Positions 24,993-37,620 of a DNA stretch of 64,000 bases are shown one piece after another. Numbering within the stretch: position 1 is the stretch's first letter; each line of letters starts with the position of its first letter. Made by a program: the position numbers and the translations under genes. Origin of the DNA: Agelaius tricolor (lineage: Eukaryota > Chordata > Aves > Passeriformes > Icteridae). The notes below the pieces were generated by a model. That model was given only the letters and a program-made list of their open reading frames with translations, was not told the origin of the DNA and did no database searches. The stretch is taken from positions 52,457,381 to 52,521,380 of the forward strand of contig JALJCS010000001.1 in the NCBI GenBank assembly GCA_023055355.1. The letters are read 5' to 3'.

Positions 24993-25250
24993 TCAGTCCA
25001 TTCCATGTGTTTTGTTGTTATGATCACTAGAGGCAAAAATAATTTTATTCTCTTCCCAGGATGCAATAATTTCATTCCCCAAACCGCCTTCATGCTTGTC
25101 ACCAGATTTTGCAACTGAGACGCTGTTCTTGTCCTCAGCTGAGTCATTTGAGACTACAGGAATGCAGGGAAGATTGCTTCCTGCCTTCAGCTGTAATGGA
25201 ATTTGTGGCAGCACAGCTGGGACAACATATTGAACATTTACAGCAGCCAT
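24993..25250 (-). other. Unassigned 85-codon open frame with protein-like composition
   Basis: The minus-strand frame begins with ATG at 25250, with an in-frame stop a few codons upstream, and ends at 24993. The product has a balanced composition (MAAVNVQYVVPAVLPQIPLQ at the start, an acidic/Ser-rich middle, EENKIIFASSD near the end) without low-complexity runs. I do not recognise the family. No splice sites, poly-A signal or duplication boundary support it, and an 81-codon frame is open on the opposite strand. It could be a chance frame, a retrocopy fragment or an exon. I do not call it a gene. Confidence 0.15.
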
Positions 25251-28200
25251 TTCTTTTCTGCTGGATTAAGTGTTTATCCTTGGTATATGCCTTCGGTCTT
25301 CTATGCTATGTTGAAACATCAAAACAAATACAGAACTTTATTGATTTCCCATGAGGTAATTCTAAATTCATGATGCCCACATGCTAGACTTGATCATTTT
25401 ACAGCCCACAGATTATTGTAAAAAGTCAAGATTTTTTTAAGACTGCATGCTCAGGAGATGTTGTTCAAGCCAAGCACTCTTTTCTTGATTTATTATAGTC
25501 CTACTTTTCAGCTTTTATGCTCGTAGTTATAGAAAAGACAATCATAAGAAGAGCAAAAAATTATGAAAGTCTTATTCTGTACACCTTCACTTAAATCAAT
25601 TTGTGTTTCTATCTTCCTATGTGTGAAATAAATGGCTTTACATCTCATTCTGAAAGAAAGAAAAAATATGGCAACCATAAAATTCTACCACCATGAGTTG
25701 TTAAGTTGGAAAAGCAAACCTCCTTTCGTCATTTATCATGTGAAGGTACTACATTACTTTATCCACCAGGACTCTGAGTTTCTTTTCCAGACTCAAGAGA
25801 ATACTGCCTCAGAAAAAAATATTTTATGCCTGAGTATAAACTCAGAATGAATTTACTAAGGCTCTGAGTCATATAATTCCCCATTTTCCCCATGATGGGG
25901 CTACATCTTGCATGGTTACCATGTCCCCATCAACAAGGAGAGCTGGCAATAGGTGCCTAGAGTGTCTGGAGAGGAACAGAGGCAAGGATTCCCCTGAGAG
26001 ACAGAAATAGAAAGGGCTATGAACAGCATATTGTGTAGTTCTGCAGACTACAAAATCGTTAGCTGTAAAAATTAGATTTTTTTTTGTATTAATATTCATA
26101 GAAATAATTTTTAAAATACTAACTTTAATTTTTAGACTATAAAATTATCCCTCTTCTTGCATTTCATTTCTTTTGGGCCACAAATATTCTTACTTTATTT
26201 TAGCTTCTTGATTAATCTCTCTAGTAAATATTTCTATGGTGAATTTATGTTGGAAATCATAATTCTAAAAGAGATAGCAAACAAAAATGCCTTATTGTGT
26301 CAGAGCAGTGTACCCCAGTTTCTCATCTAATTTTCTGCCAATTCTGAACCAACAGAATTTAAGGACAAAGCTTCTCTAAGGCTGTCATAAAATATGGAAA
26401 TCAATTTTTCTTTTTAAAAAAAGCTTTGAAATATGTCAGTTCCACCCCCCAATAACACCAAACTAACTTTTGTTGATACAAAAGAAAGGTAGGAATGAAA
26501 TTATAAAAATGAGCTTTACATCTGCTTTTTTTAATATCTAATCTGATAGTCTAAAATAACATCAGTCTACCTTCATATAGGCTTTTCTTAATTAAATCAT
26601 AATGTATGTTTTTTAATACAGAAAATCATACACTCTACCTTATTTTCTGGTAGAATTTAATCAGATTAAGTAGAATTATTGAATAACTTCCCTATTCTCT
26701 ATTTCAAATTGTTATTTAATTTCTACTGTGCCAGAAGATTCTGGCTCCACTGAATCATTGAGAATAATGGCTTCCAAAACGTTTCAATTTCTCCTACCTA
26801 CAATTCTGTGGATTTGCAAGGAAGTACATGGATCGAAGGCCTAGGAATACCTCTGTGTATTGTGTAGAGACTTTTATATGTCTTTGCAATTCAGGCAGTA
26901 TATGGCACATAATTTAATATCTCTGCATAGAGATAAAGGAAATTATTTCTTTTGAGAATTCCTTGAAAATATTGAGAAAAGGTTAGCTAAAGATTGATTG
27001 CAAAGTAAGACAATGTAAATCAATATTCTGTATTTGAATTTAGAAATGGTTCCAGCATGATTATTTAATTTGCTATTTTATCTCAATGAAAGCATGAAAG
27101 CTTATGTATCTATTTTAAAAGACCCAAATTAAGACTAAAATAAGGTTTCATTTTTCTTACCAGGTTGTCTTTGAGGCATGATACTACTAGACTAAGAAAA
27201 ATATTTCACCTTTAGAAAAAAGATTAAAATATTATAAACTAGTATTTCAAAACACAGCTATAGACAGATATTTATTGCAAACTAGACAATTCTTGGCTAC
27301 TTTACCGAAAGAAAATAGTTGCAGCACAGATCCTTATCTCTGTTTTATAATGAATATTTATCAAATGCAGCATCACTTTGGATTCATCTAATAGTAAATT
27401 GCAGTAGAATAGTTATTAAAATTAATTTTACAGTTAGGCTTAGAAGCATAAGAACATGAGGCTTGGTTTAAGGATTTCTGACACACATTTTTGTCACTGA
27501 AACCAGGCTTTATCCTTCCACTGTCCCCCCATGAAATGGCCTGCATTGAAGCAAAGTTTAAGAGAAATAAATGCAAGCAGGCCTTGTACAAATTTCCAAG
27601 ACTCAGCCATTCAAACAGGCACCACAACTCCATTCAATTTCTTTCCAAGCTGGGATTACTCCAGCCAAACAATTTCTCTGCTGGGATTGTATCCTGTCAG
27701 CTCAAGGATAGAAAAAAAAATATTTTTGTGGAATAACATTTTTCTACAACCTTATCAGGATTGTTACTATGAAAGGTTATTAATGAAGTGCAATTATGTT
27801 GGCATGAGGGGAACTCAGGCCTACTGTATGGAGACGTTTTTCTGAGCTGAAGGCTGGGTTACATCTAGTGGAACCTGGTTTTAAAACAAGTGACATACCC
27901 TGACATATACTCCCCATCAAGCTCTCTCTTTCAATCAAGCAGGAGCAGAACAAGTGTACCTTAAACTCAGAAACAGCCTCTGAGTTACTCTGTGGAAATG
28001 ATGGAATGGGTTCATAACTCTTCAGACTAATAAAAATAATAAATTGTCTTCTCCACTCTTGCAAAAGTACCCATTCTTAGGTGCAACTTTACTACTGACA
28101 ACTTAAAACTTAGCTATTGTGGAAGACAAGCATTTAGCACTGCAAAGTTCAGTAGCATCTGCCATTTTGGCCAGGAAGGGAAGGTGCAAGTTTGTTATAA

Positions 28201-31200
28201 GGTTTTGATTTAACACTATCACCCAAAGCACAAGGACAGCAATTTCCCCTTGGAAAAGAGACTAGACAAAATGGCATTCTGCACTCCAATCCTTAGCCAT
28301 GAGAAACTATGCCAGTTTGAAATTCTGTTTTGTCTAAAACATTTCTCCCCCTGATCTACGCATACATACATACATAATTATTTTGAACTGCAATTTTCCC
28401 TTTAACAAGCTGACTGATTAAGGCTCCAGTGGGAAAGGGGATTTATGAGTTATTCTATAAAAATATGACCCAAACTAAAAAAGTATATTTGAAAGTCTGA
28501 AAAATGCTAGCTAAAATAACATTGACTGTAAAAATGTGTCTTTTTGAAAAGCTGAAAAGCCACCTGAGAAATTCTCACTGTTCTGGGTCTACTTCTTTGT
28601 ATACTTATTACAAAATCTCAATTGTTAAATCTTCCACGCTAAAATGAATTTTAATTATCCATACAATTTTCTCAGAAAGTTAGAGAGAGAAAAGGTTGGA
28701 CGGAATAAACACTCTCACACTTTTTGATAATATTGGCAACCGGAATAGTTTCTGAAAATATTTTTTCATTAGAGAAGACACACTTGTTATGCTCCCCAGA
28801 TGTCTGTGCCAATAAAATAACACTATCATATCCCAAAATATATTATAGGAATAAAACTATAGGGCATGAAAGAAATAATTTCAAAAATTCTCTGTACTTC
28901 AAATGTAGACTTGCTTCTTGGTAAAGAATGCAATGGAGAGGGGAAAAAATGTTTACAAGTATTTTTGTCATTAACTTTCAATTCAAGAGCTTGGGAAAAT
29001 ATGCATTTTTACTACAAGGAGAGCTTAGGAATAAGGATGCAGTCAGTTACTGATTTCCCTCTTTTAAAGTGACTGCTTTTATGGATGTCACTGCTAATTT
29101 TCAAGCCATCATTTATCCATCCTCATTGGCTTTCTGAGCAAACTTTAAAACTTTGTTCAATTATTTTGGTTTTGTCTCATTTTTTCAAAACAGCTTATTT
29201 TTTTCTCAATTAACCACCACTTGCATTCCAAAGCAAGCAATAGAAAGTACACAGAGATACCACTGCACAAGACTTTACGAAGAGAAACTCAATATAGACC
29301 TCTCAGCTGGAAGTAGTATGGAAGAAGGGATTCTTTGAAAAACAACCAGATTAGCGTGATATTAGAGATATTAGGTAACATATTGTAATTGTAGCCTTTA
29401 TCTATAAAAATTAACTAGAATAATAGCATTTATAAACATGATAGTGAATAAATGAATAAGAAATTGTTTACATCTTGGGGTTTTTACTACTACCAGAAAG
29501 ATGTGTTCTCCCTGCAGGTAGGGATTGAGTGGCATCTATTTCTAAGGACCTTCAAAGAATTTAAGAAGAGAAGCAGCATGTAGATTCTTCTAGTACACCC
29601 CTCCACAAAACCTAACTCAGATGTACAATGAAGGGAAAATTTTTACATCATGGGAAAGACAAAAAGAGGCTCCTTAAAAAGAGTTATGATTCCATATCCT
29701 AGTATTTCAGTAACACATGAAGAGTTGCCTCTAATCTAAAGTGAAGTAGGTATATCCGTGTTTTTTCCAACCAGTTCCATGCTCCACTTTCAGTGTCAAG
29801 TAATTACATTGTAAATCCTAAATTTAAAACATAAATTACCTAATTCCATTTTTTTACCTACGAAACTGATAACATGGTTAGAAAAAATGCTTAAAAATCT
29901 GTATGTCTCTCAATTTTTCCATTCATGCTACAAGAGAGGCTGTGCAATATGTTTTGCTGACCAGCAGGGACTCACCTTTCCCAGTGCTCTGTGGTTTGCT
30001 CTGGAAAAGGTTGCAGCACCCTTCCAGTACTGCTGGAGGAAAGAACAATGCCTTCCCTCTGTTTTCACCAGCTTTGCCTGCCACTCCAGATACTATGATG
30101 CTTCTGTGACCCTCTGGCCATCTGTGTTCCTGCACTGTTTTCAGTTCTTACCTCATATTGCCCCATGACAGGAAAGGAACTGTGAGTGAGAGCAGAAACC
30201 TAGATGTCTTGTGGATGGCAGTGGGAGAAATCATTAGGCCACAATTTGTGTGTTTGTGTGTGCGATTACACTGAGAGTAAATCATCATTTCCCATCTATC
30301 TTCAATCAATAAATAATTAAACAAGAATTAGTTAGTTGACCCCATCAGCTGTTCACTGATTCTAGCAGCAAGCATTATGAGCAAAGGGATGAAGAGAACT
30401 GAAAAGAATTAGCACTGCAGTTGATAGTAAAACAGAGGGCTGTGCAATAATTAGGCAGGTGTCCTCAGAGAAGAAGTAGCTATAGGCAGAAGCAGGTAGC
30501 ACCTCAGAGCATCAGGTTCTGGTTTTGGCCCACAAATCACAGTGAAAGGAACAGCATTTTAAAACAAAGCAATATAAGAGATGAAACAGCTTGCTGCAAG
30601 CAGTGTCTCCTTCATAGCTGCTTAGATAACTTACCAGCCATCAGCATTTCTGTGAAAAGTGAAGCCAGACCTAAGGCACTTATGCCTGTGCCAGCTTCAG
30701 AACCAGACAGAGAAACAAGAGCTTAAGCAATAAATTATACCAAATTTACAGGGCTGTGACAGGTTTCCCGTGACTTCTGGGTTTTTGAGTAAATCCACCT
30801 ACCCTGTTACATTCAATAACATGCCAGCTAGGTGCACCATGTGGGAGGTTTGTCTCATTTCCTATGATTTTAGGTAAGAAATGTCTAGCTGTTGTCTATT
30901 TGCCTGAATTTATGCCTAATTTGTTCCAAGTGAAGTGCAAAATACAGATGAAGACATTTAGTCACAACATGTAAAACAGGTAACACTGAAAACAAGTATT
31001 CATACCAGAGGAACAACAAAGGGACATGCAAACTACAACTTTTTCTAATCCCACCTAGATAACAGTGCAAGAAAAGGTTAGACTGGGTGGGCCTTTTTCA
31101 AAAAGACATTCTAGTACTTCTCTTTGAATTTGCCATTCCCTGTGTTATGACACCAAGCAATAAAAAGCAGGTGGTTAGTGGTGCATCTATTTTTATACAA

Positions 31201-34200
31201 GCTAGTGGTTTCTCATAAAATGAAATGTTGATACATTAAAACTGAGGCCAAGTTTGTAGGCTGTAAATCCAAAGGAGAAGGCACAGGTGAGCAAAGTCTA
31301 GATAATGAGGTATAAAATTGCATTGAGCTCCCTTAGCAGATTAGCTCAGTCTCAAAACTAACAGAAGACGTGGAGAATTACAGAGAAGGAGGTATAAAGC
31401 TTCATGGGAAGACAGAGGATGATACTGCTCCAAGTAGTGTGATCTTTAAGGGAGGTGGGGATGCCCCAAGCCCCTTTTAAGGACTGAGCCCCTTTCAATG
31501 ACCAGTTTACTCAGAATTAGCTGGAAAAGATAGGGAACTACTCTGATAAAATCTTCCCATTCTACAAGGTGATGAAGTTTGAAGACCATGCTAAAGCTGG
31601 TGCTCTCCACCACTTTAACTTATAAGCACTTTATTTTGTTACTTATTTTTACTTTGTTTAGCTGAATATCTGAAACGGTAATCTAAAGTTCTTTAGAAGA
31701 TTTTATTTGATTTCCCCTGTGATTGACATTCCTGCAAATGATTTTCCTTTTGCTCTCATCTTTAAAATTATCTTACTTATTCTTTCTGTTTCTTTAACTG
31801 TTGAGATGTTAGAGCTGACACTGTTTCTTAGAATTTCTCTTATTATAATATAAATTTCAGAGAATTTTTTCCTTCATTCTGGCATGTTTTCCACCTTTGT
31901 TTTTGAATATTTCCAAATGTTTTATATACTCATGAATCAAAATACCTTGCTTGATCCAGATGGTTTCACAAGTTGTTATTTAAATTCATTGAGGTTGCTT
32001 TTCCAAAATTTACACTTTAGTTAAAAATCTAGTTATGCTTCCTGCTTTACTTAAAATAAACCTTCTTGTGATGGTGTTTTTCCAAGGTTATTTTGATGAT
32101 TTTGATATAATTTTTTTTTTTTAATGTTGGAACTTTGAAAGGGATAAAAGTAGTTTAAAAAATTGGCCATATATCTCAATGGACCTTTTCACAAAGCTAT
32201 ACCATATCTCAGTTTTACACACAAATCAAATCTCCTTACAAGTTGTTTGGCTTTTTATGGTGGTAGCTAAAGTTTCAGCAGAGAGCAGGTCTGCAAAACA
32301 GGAGTGGTTTTCTTGTTTTTTTTTAAATTTTCTTCAGCACTCCATAACTTTCATTTGATTCATCTTCTACAGTTGCAGATCAATTTTGAATTTAATTAAT
32401 GTCACAATATTTTTGTAATATTGTAGTAAAGCACCTTAGATAAAAGCATTTATATGGATAAGTTTCCTATAAGAGCAATTTTCAAAGTGCACAAATCTTC
32501 CTTTTTATACAAAAGTAAATTTTGGCTGTGGAGTGGGTAGAAATATCTAGAAAATAAATGGGTCTCACCAGCTTGTAAGTGGTTTTATATGTTGTGATAT
32601 TTTTCAGGATACTTCCACGCACATCTCATTTCCCATGCAAGTGAAGTAAGGACTGGAGGATTGTGTTCTACCTACACTTGTTAGCATAATTGCCTTCAGT
32701 AAATCAGATTACTTGCACCCTTCTCAAAGAAATACCTATTTTCCAAATGTTTCCAATTAATGGCAAGACATGTTGCTGCTAAAATAAGTCCAGAGGAAAG
32801 AAAAAGAAACCCAAACAATAAAATGCTCAACTAATCAACACACTGAGAGTGACAAAATCAGGGATGTATACTCAACTATATCATTCAGCACAGTTCAAGT
32901 CCTACTAAATCTATTTTGAGAGACACTCATTTCTGAGGCTTCAACAATACACAATTCTGTAAATGTTTTTGTCCAGAAATAGACAATCCAGAGCAGTAAA
33001 AGAATATGCGCTAGAAAGAATTTGATTTAAATATTATGCTAAAATTACAGACCTGTGATATCCTAGGGAGTTGTATTTGGAAAAGACAGGCTGAGTTACA
33101 TGTTTAAAGCAAGGCTTGTTAAACAGGCAGTAGCTAGGATTTGAAGATTATTGTTGGTTGAGATATTTTATTACCATGTTGTTCTCTTTTACTGTGACTA
33201 AAGAAAAACAAACAGTATATATTTACACATGACCTAAGTTTGTTCATGACTAATTATCAAATCTGAGATACAAAAGAGTAGGAAAAGAAGAGGAAATGCA
33301 TATAGGGAAAAAAAAAAAACTTTTAAAAGAAGCTATTAAATAAAAACTCCAGAAATCTATCCACTTTGATCAGATGACTGAGATCAAGACAAGAGCAAGA
33401 CACATCAGTTACAATTTTGATTCACAATTATTTTATCATCTGAAAGAAAACTCTTTCCAGGGTGATATTCCTGATAATAAATATTTGGGTTTTTTAAAAT
33501 TTTTCAAATAATGCATGAGAGAGTTTCCTTTGCAGTATTCTACTGAGGCTATCAATCTCAATATGCTTAGAGTGCAAGAGTTTACCTAAAGTTTTGTTGC
33601 AAATCTTAAGTAGTTCATTATCTTATCTCAGTTTATTTAAATGGGCTGAGTAGTAATGCATTAAGCATATCTACAAATAAAAATCAGTGGAAAAAGAATA
33701 CTATGGTATTCAACACCAGGCATTAAGTGATGAGTTGTGTAATAGGTAGACTACGTATAATTGTAAAGTTTTAAAGAACTTTTGGCTCAATTTTGCACAG
33801 CAAAAAAATTCCTCTTTCATCAGTATTAATAAATACAAGGTGTTAGTCTTTCATACCTCCTTCCGGATCAGTTACTTATCATCACTTCATCATCAGTGCA
33901 CTCTTGGTTGGAGCATGAGTCTTTTCCAGTTTGTTTTCTTAGTCCATAAGTCACACAAAAGTAACTCAGGTTCAAACCAGACCTTCCAGGCACTGCTTCT
34001 AGAAATAAAGAGCACCTGAGTGTTCACCTCCAGCGTAGGAATTTGCATAAATTAGCAAAGGCAATAATTTGTATTCATCTTTAAGAATCCTGTATGGATT
34101 CTTTCTTTCATGGCTAGAAAAATGAAGCACACTTTTGCAATTATAAATAATGTATCTGAGAAAAAAGTAATAGTTTGTACTGCCTTACAGAGACCTTCCA

Positions 34201-35593
34201 TTGCAAAGCTAACAAGAGAGAAAAGTTCATGCATTATATAAGAAAACTGATTGTAATTCCTCCTTATACATCAAATGAAGAAAGGCTCAAACTACACACA
34301 GTATTTAAATGCAATTTCATGTATTACTTCAGATAAAATTGAAATGCCTAACATGAATAAAACAGGTTTTGCCTTTATGGGCAGTAAGAAACTATCAGAT
34401 ATGGTTACTGTAAAAATTCATTGCATAAGAAAAATACTTTGTTCAACTTAAACAGACCATAATACAGCTGTTAAATTTCCTTTTCTATTCCCTCAAAGCC
34501 AAACACTGTCATTCTTATCCATATGTCTCCTCTCATTTAGGCCAAGGTTCTGTTTGGAAAGAGACTGAACTTAAGAAGATGTCTCTAATCTCATTGGCTA
34601 TGTTGTGATAGCCAGGAAGTTTGATAGCAAGTGTAAGCCCTTGTTAAACTCAACATGCATGTCATATTCTTCACACCCTATCCACTCTTACTGTCTGTCT
34701 ACCTTTTAGCAGGACTTTTTCCTTTAACTTCTTAAATTCTTAACTGAAGCTCCAACCATCACAGGAGGTTGTCAAAATGCAAAATTACTGATCTGTAAGA
34801 AATTCTGCTTTTGCTTTAGTATGATTTTTATCTGGATTAGTCTGGAATTGCCTTTTCATCTCTGGAATTTATAATTTCAAAAATTCATTGTTAAACTATA
34901 ATATAGCTGGTATGGGTTTGTCTATGAATACTGTGGTTAGCAACAGTTATTCCACAGCTCAATGTATCAAAATAAAATAACATGTTTTATCAAGAATAAT
35001 TTGACTTGTGATTTGCCCTAACACAGAAGAAAATTTAAACCAGAGAAAGTGTTTTATTCCTCTCCCCAGAAATAAAACAACGTAATCGTATTTGTTGCCA
35101 CAGTGCTGAAATCTCTTCTTCTACAATGAAGTAGTTCTAGGGTGCAAGAACTTTAGTGGGAAAAGAGGAAAAGCATCAGACTATTTTGATAGCCTTAAAA
35201 TAAGAGACACTCTGCCTAAAGAGTGAAAGAATTTTCTTTACAACTTGTACCTGCCTGTGGCCATGTGGAATTGTAAAATTAGAATCTTTAAAGAACAATA
35301 TTTCTCGTCTTCATCAAGCTTAGAATTAAGGAATTGTGTCACTTTTTCTTAGGAGATCCAAGGAAAAGTTTAGAACTCTGAACTAAGATTTCCGCTCTCT
35401 TCTTCACTTATAAAAATTGCCTGGAAAGAGAAAAATCTCTATAACCATTCAACTACAGTTTGATCCTAAATCTTTCATATATATGTCTGTGCAAATGGGG
35501 AAAAGGAAGGAAATGGAACTGCCCACAGAGAATGTAGAGGTGATTTTTTTATCTTTTGAAGAGAGTTGTTTCCTTACATTACTGCATTGCCAG
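25251..35593. other. Anonymous AT-rich sequence (about 10 kb)
   Basis: The longest frame is 104 codons (27531-27845) and none has a recognisable motif. Small items inside are a (CATA)4 at about 28361-28376, an A run at 33308-33319 and a GC-richer patch at about 29940-30180 with overlapping frames on both strands. I see no CR1 or LTR signature anywhere in this stretch. Confidence 0.5.
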
Positions 35594-35613
35594 ATTAATA
35601 TTCCAATATTAAT
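35594..35613. repeat. Perfect AT inverted repeat, 9-bp arms
   Basis: ATTAATATT and its reverse complement AATATTAAT are separated by CC. A further ATATT motif follows within 12 bases. Confidence 0.8.
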
Positions 35614-36433
35614 GTTCTAATATTGAAGAGATACCTTATGTACACAAAAATTGCCAATAGATCCCCACATAAAGAAAGGGTTTATAAATATAGAAAGGCC
35701 AGAATTGGAGGGGTTTTTGAAAAAAAATTACTGTCCTGTGTGAGTGCTTCATTGGTTGTAAGGTCACTGCCCTTCCTAAGATACATATTAGATGAGATCA
35801 AGATGTACTTGAAGAAATCCAGATTATACTTTTCAGTGATTCTTAACCATTGTCACAATAGCAACTTAAAAACTGTCCCACACTATTTTCTTTATATTCT
35901 AATAAAAGGTGTTTTATGCCATTTAAAATCATACAGTGAAACAAGGAAAAATACATTGCATAATGGAGAGTAGGTCCAAAAGCAGCAGGTGTGTTTCATT
36001 CACCTTCATATAATTCATTCTGTATAAACAGACATGGTGATGAAACCCTACCAGACTGTGCTTATCTGTTTGTGTATAAAGGAGCCCACCAGGCAAGCTG
36101 ATCCTCTCAGAAAGGATCAGAAAGTTGTGCTGCATATTCCTGCCTTAAGGAGGTTTAATTTGTGGACCAACCCTCTCTTTGCCTTCAACTCATCAGTTTT
36201 AATATCTCTGGTCCTTGAGTTTCACATTTTCTCATAGGATTAGCCTAAGGAGATAGTTTTGAAAACTGAAAAGAAGAAATGTAGCTTTTAGTCCCTCTGC
36301 AAAAGGATTGTTTTTATCATCTGACATTCATGTAAGATGTTCAAGTATCCATGGCTGCTGATACTGCCATACCAAGGCAGTAAATTCAAATTTCTAGCTA
36401 TCATCCTAATGTTCTAAAATGCTGCCCCAATTA
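35614..36433. other. Anonymous AT-rich sequence
   Basis: Includes the 116-codon frame at 35623-35973, Lys/Arg/Leu/Tyr-rich and without known motifs. Not called a gene. Confidence 0.5.
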
Positions 36434-36500
36434 TACACACACACAAACAAAAAAAAAACCCAAAACAAAAACACCAAACAAACAAAACCCCAAAACAAAG
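36434..36500 (+). repeat. A/C-rich low-complexity tract
   Basis: A short (CA)n leads into AAAC/AAAAC-type units, similar in composition to the tract at 2590-2674. Confidence 0.85.
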
Positions 36501-37139
36501 CAGTATGGGCACTGGATTACTTTGCATCTGTGAATTATATGAGGCCAGTCCTTATCTCTTGTATCAATGGTCCCCCTGGCAAAATGATAACATTTGTATT
36601 ACACGTTCATGTGTACAGCTACAGTTGATGTCCACCCACAAACATATCTTTATGAAACAACATCATCTGATAATCCAATTCCTTTTTCTGGACTAATCTA
36701 AAGGTTTATAATCTTCCAAACATAATAGTCATTTGTGTTCTTAAATATATTTGTACAATTCAGGATTCAGAGGCTTTTATTTGATTTTGAGCAGAGAATT
36801 TGTCTTCTGTAACAGTGCAGACAGATTTCCAATTGTGGGTGCAAAAATCACACTCTTAGCACCCAAATTATCTTTCAGGCCAAATGTGTCAACTTAATAC
36901 CACTGTTCACAAAAGTCCACTGCAGTGCCTGTGTGCAGGTCAGGCCTCTGTCTAATCACCCACTCTCTGCCAGAGACATACCACTCACTCTTGTGATCCT
37001 AACCCTCTTCAGATATAGGGATTTTAAAAGCTTCTGTACTTCATCAAATCATAGCTGGTTTGAATCATTTATGACAAAATGAAACAACAATTTAGTTCAC
37101 TCTGATAATCTCAAAATGTGAGTTGCCTGGATGGATTAG

Positions 37140-37620
37140 TGACATGCTTTGTTATGTTGCAGTAACATGATGTCATCATTATTTTAGTTTGAAGTGCTGA
37201 AACTTCTGGTCATTCTAAGTGTGCTGAATAAGTGGCGTAAACCATAATGGGATCATTTAAAGCAGCTGATATGCTTGCTTCAGATTCTTAATGACATAGA
37301 TCGCTTGCAGCATTTTGTCAGCTATATATGCACTAGAAAATAAAATAAATGAAAAAGTAGACTGATTTATGCTGTGTTGCTATTTCTGCAAAGAGCAAAC
37401 TGAGCAAAACAGCGTATTTGATGTTCGGCAAAACAGTAAAACTGTTTCTGTGTATTTAAATAATGCTTTTGTGAAATCTTGTAATGGCAAACATTAAACA
37501 ACAAAATTGAATTCAGCCTCCAGAACATCTGCCAAAATGACCATAATTTCCCACAACCACAGAAACGTATCTTTCTGCATGATTTAATCTCAGATCCACC
37601 TAATGAAATTTATTATTTCT
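37140..37620. other. Candidate conserved non-coding element (speculative)
   Basis: This segment lacks simple repeats and long frames and carries a mix of motifs typical of vertebrate developmental enhancers: TAAT-type homeobox cores (ATAATGGGATCATTTAAAGC near 37244), the E-box CAGCTG (about 37263) and a CpG-containing GATCGCTTGCAGC (about 37301). The impression comes from texture only. Conservation with other birds or reptiles would be needed to accept it, and absence of conservation would refute it. Confidence 0.2.

Noticed and set aside
28361..28376. (CATA)4 repeat as a CRISPR-like or regulatory array
   Set aside because: It is only a four-unit simple repeat. The window is vertebrate and holds no spaced direct-repeat array.
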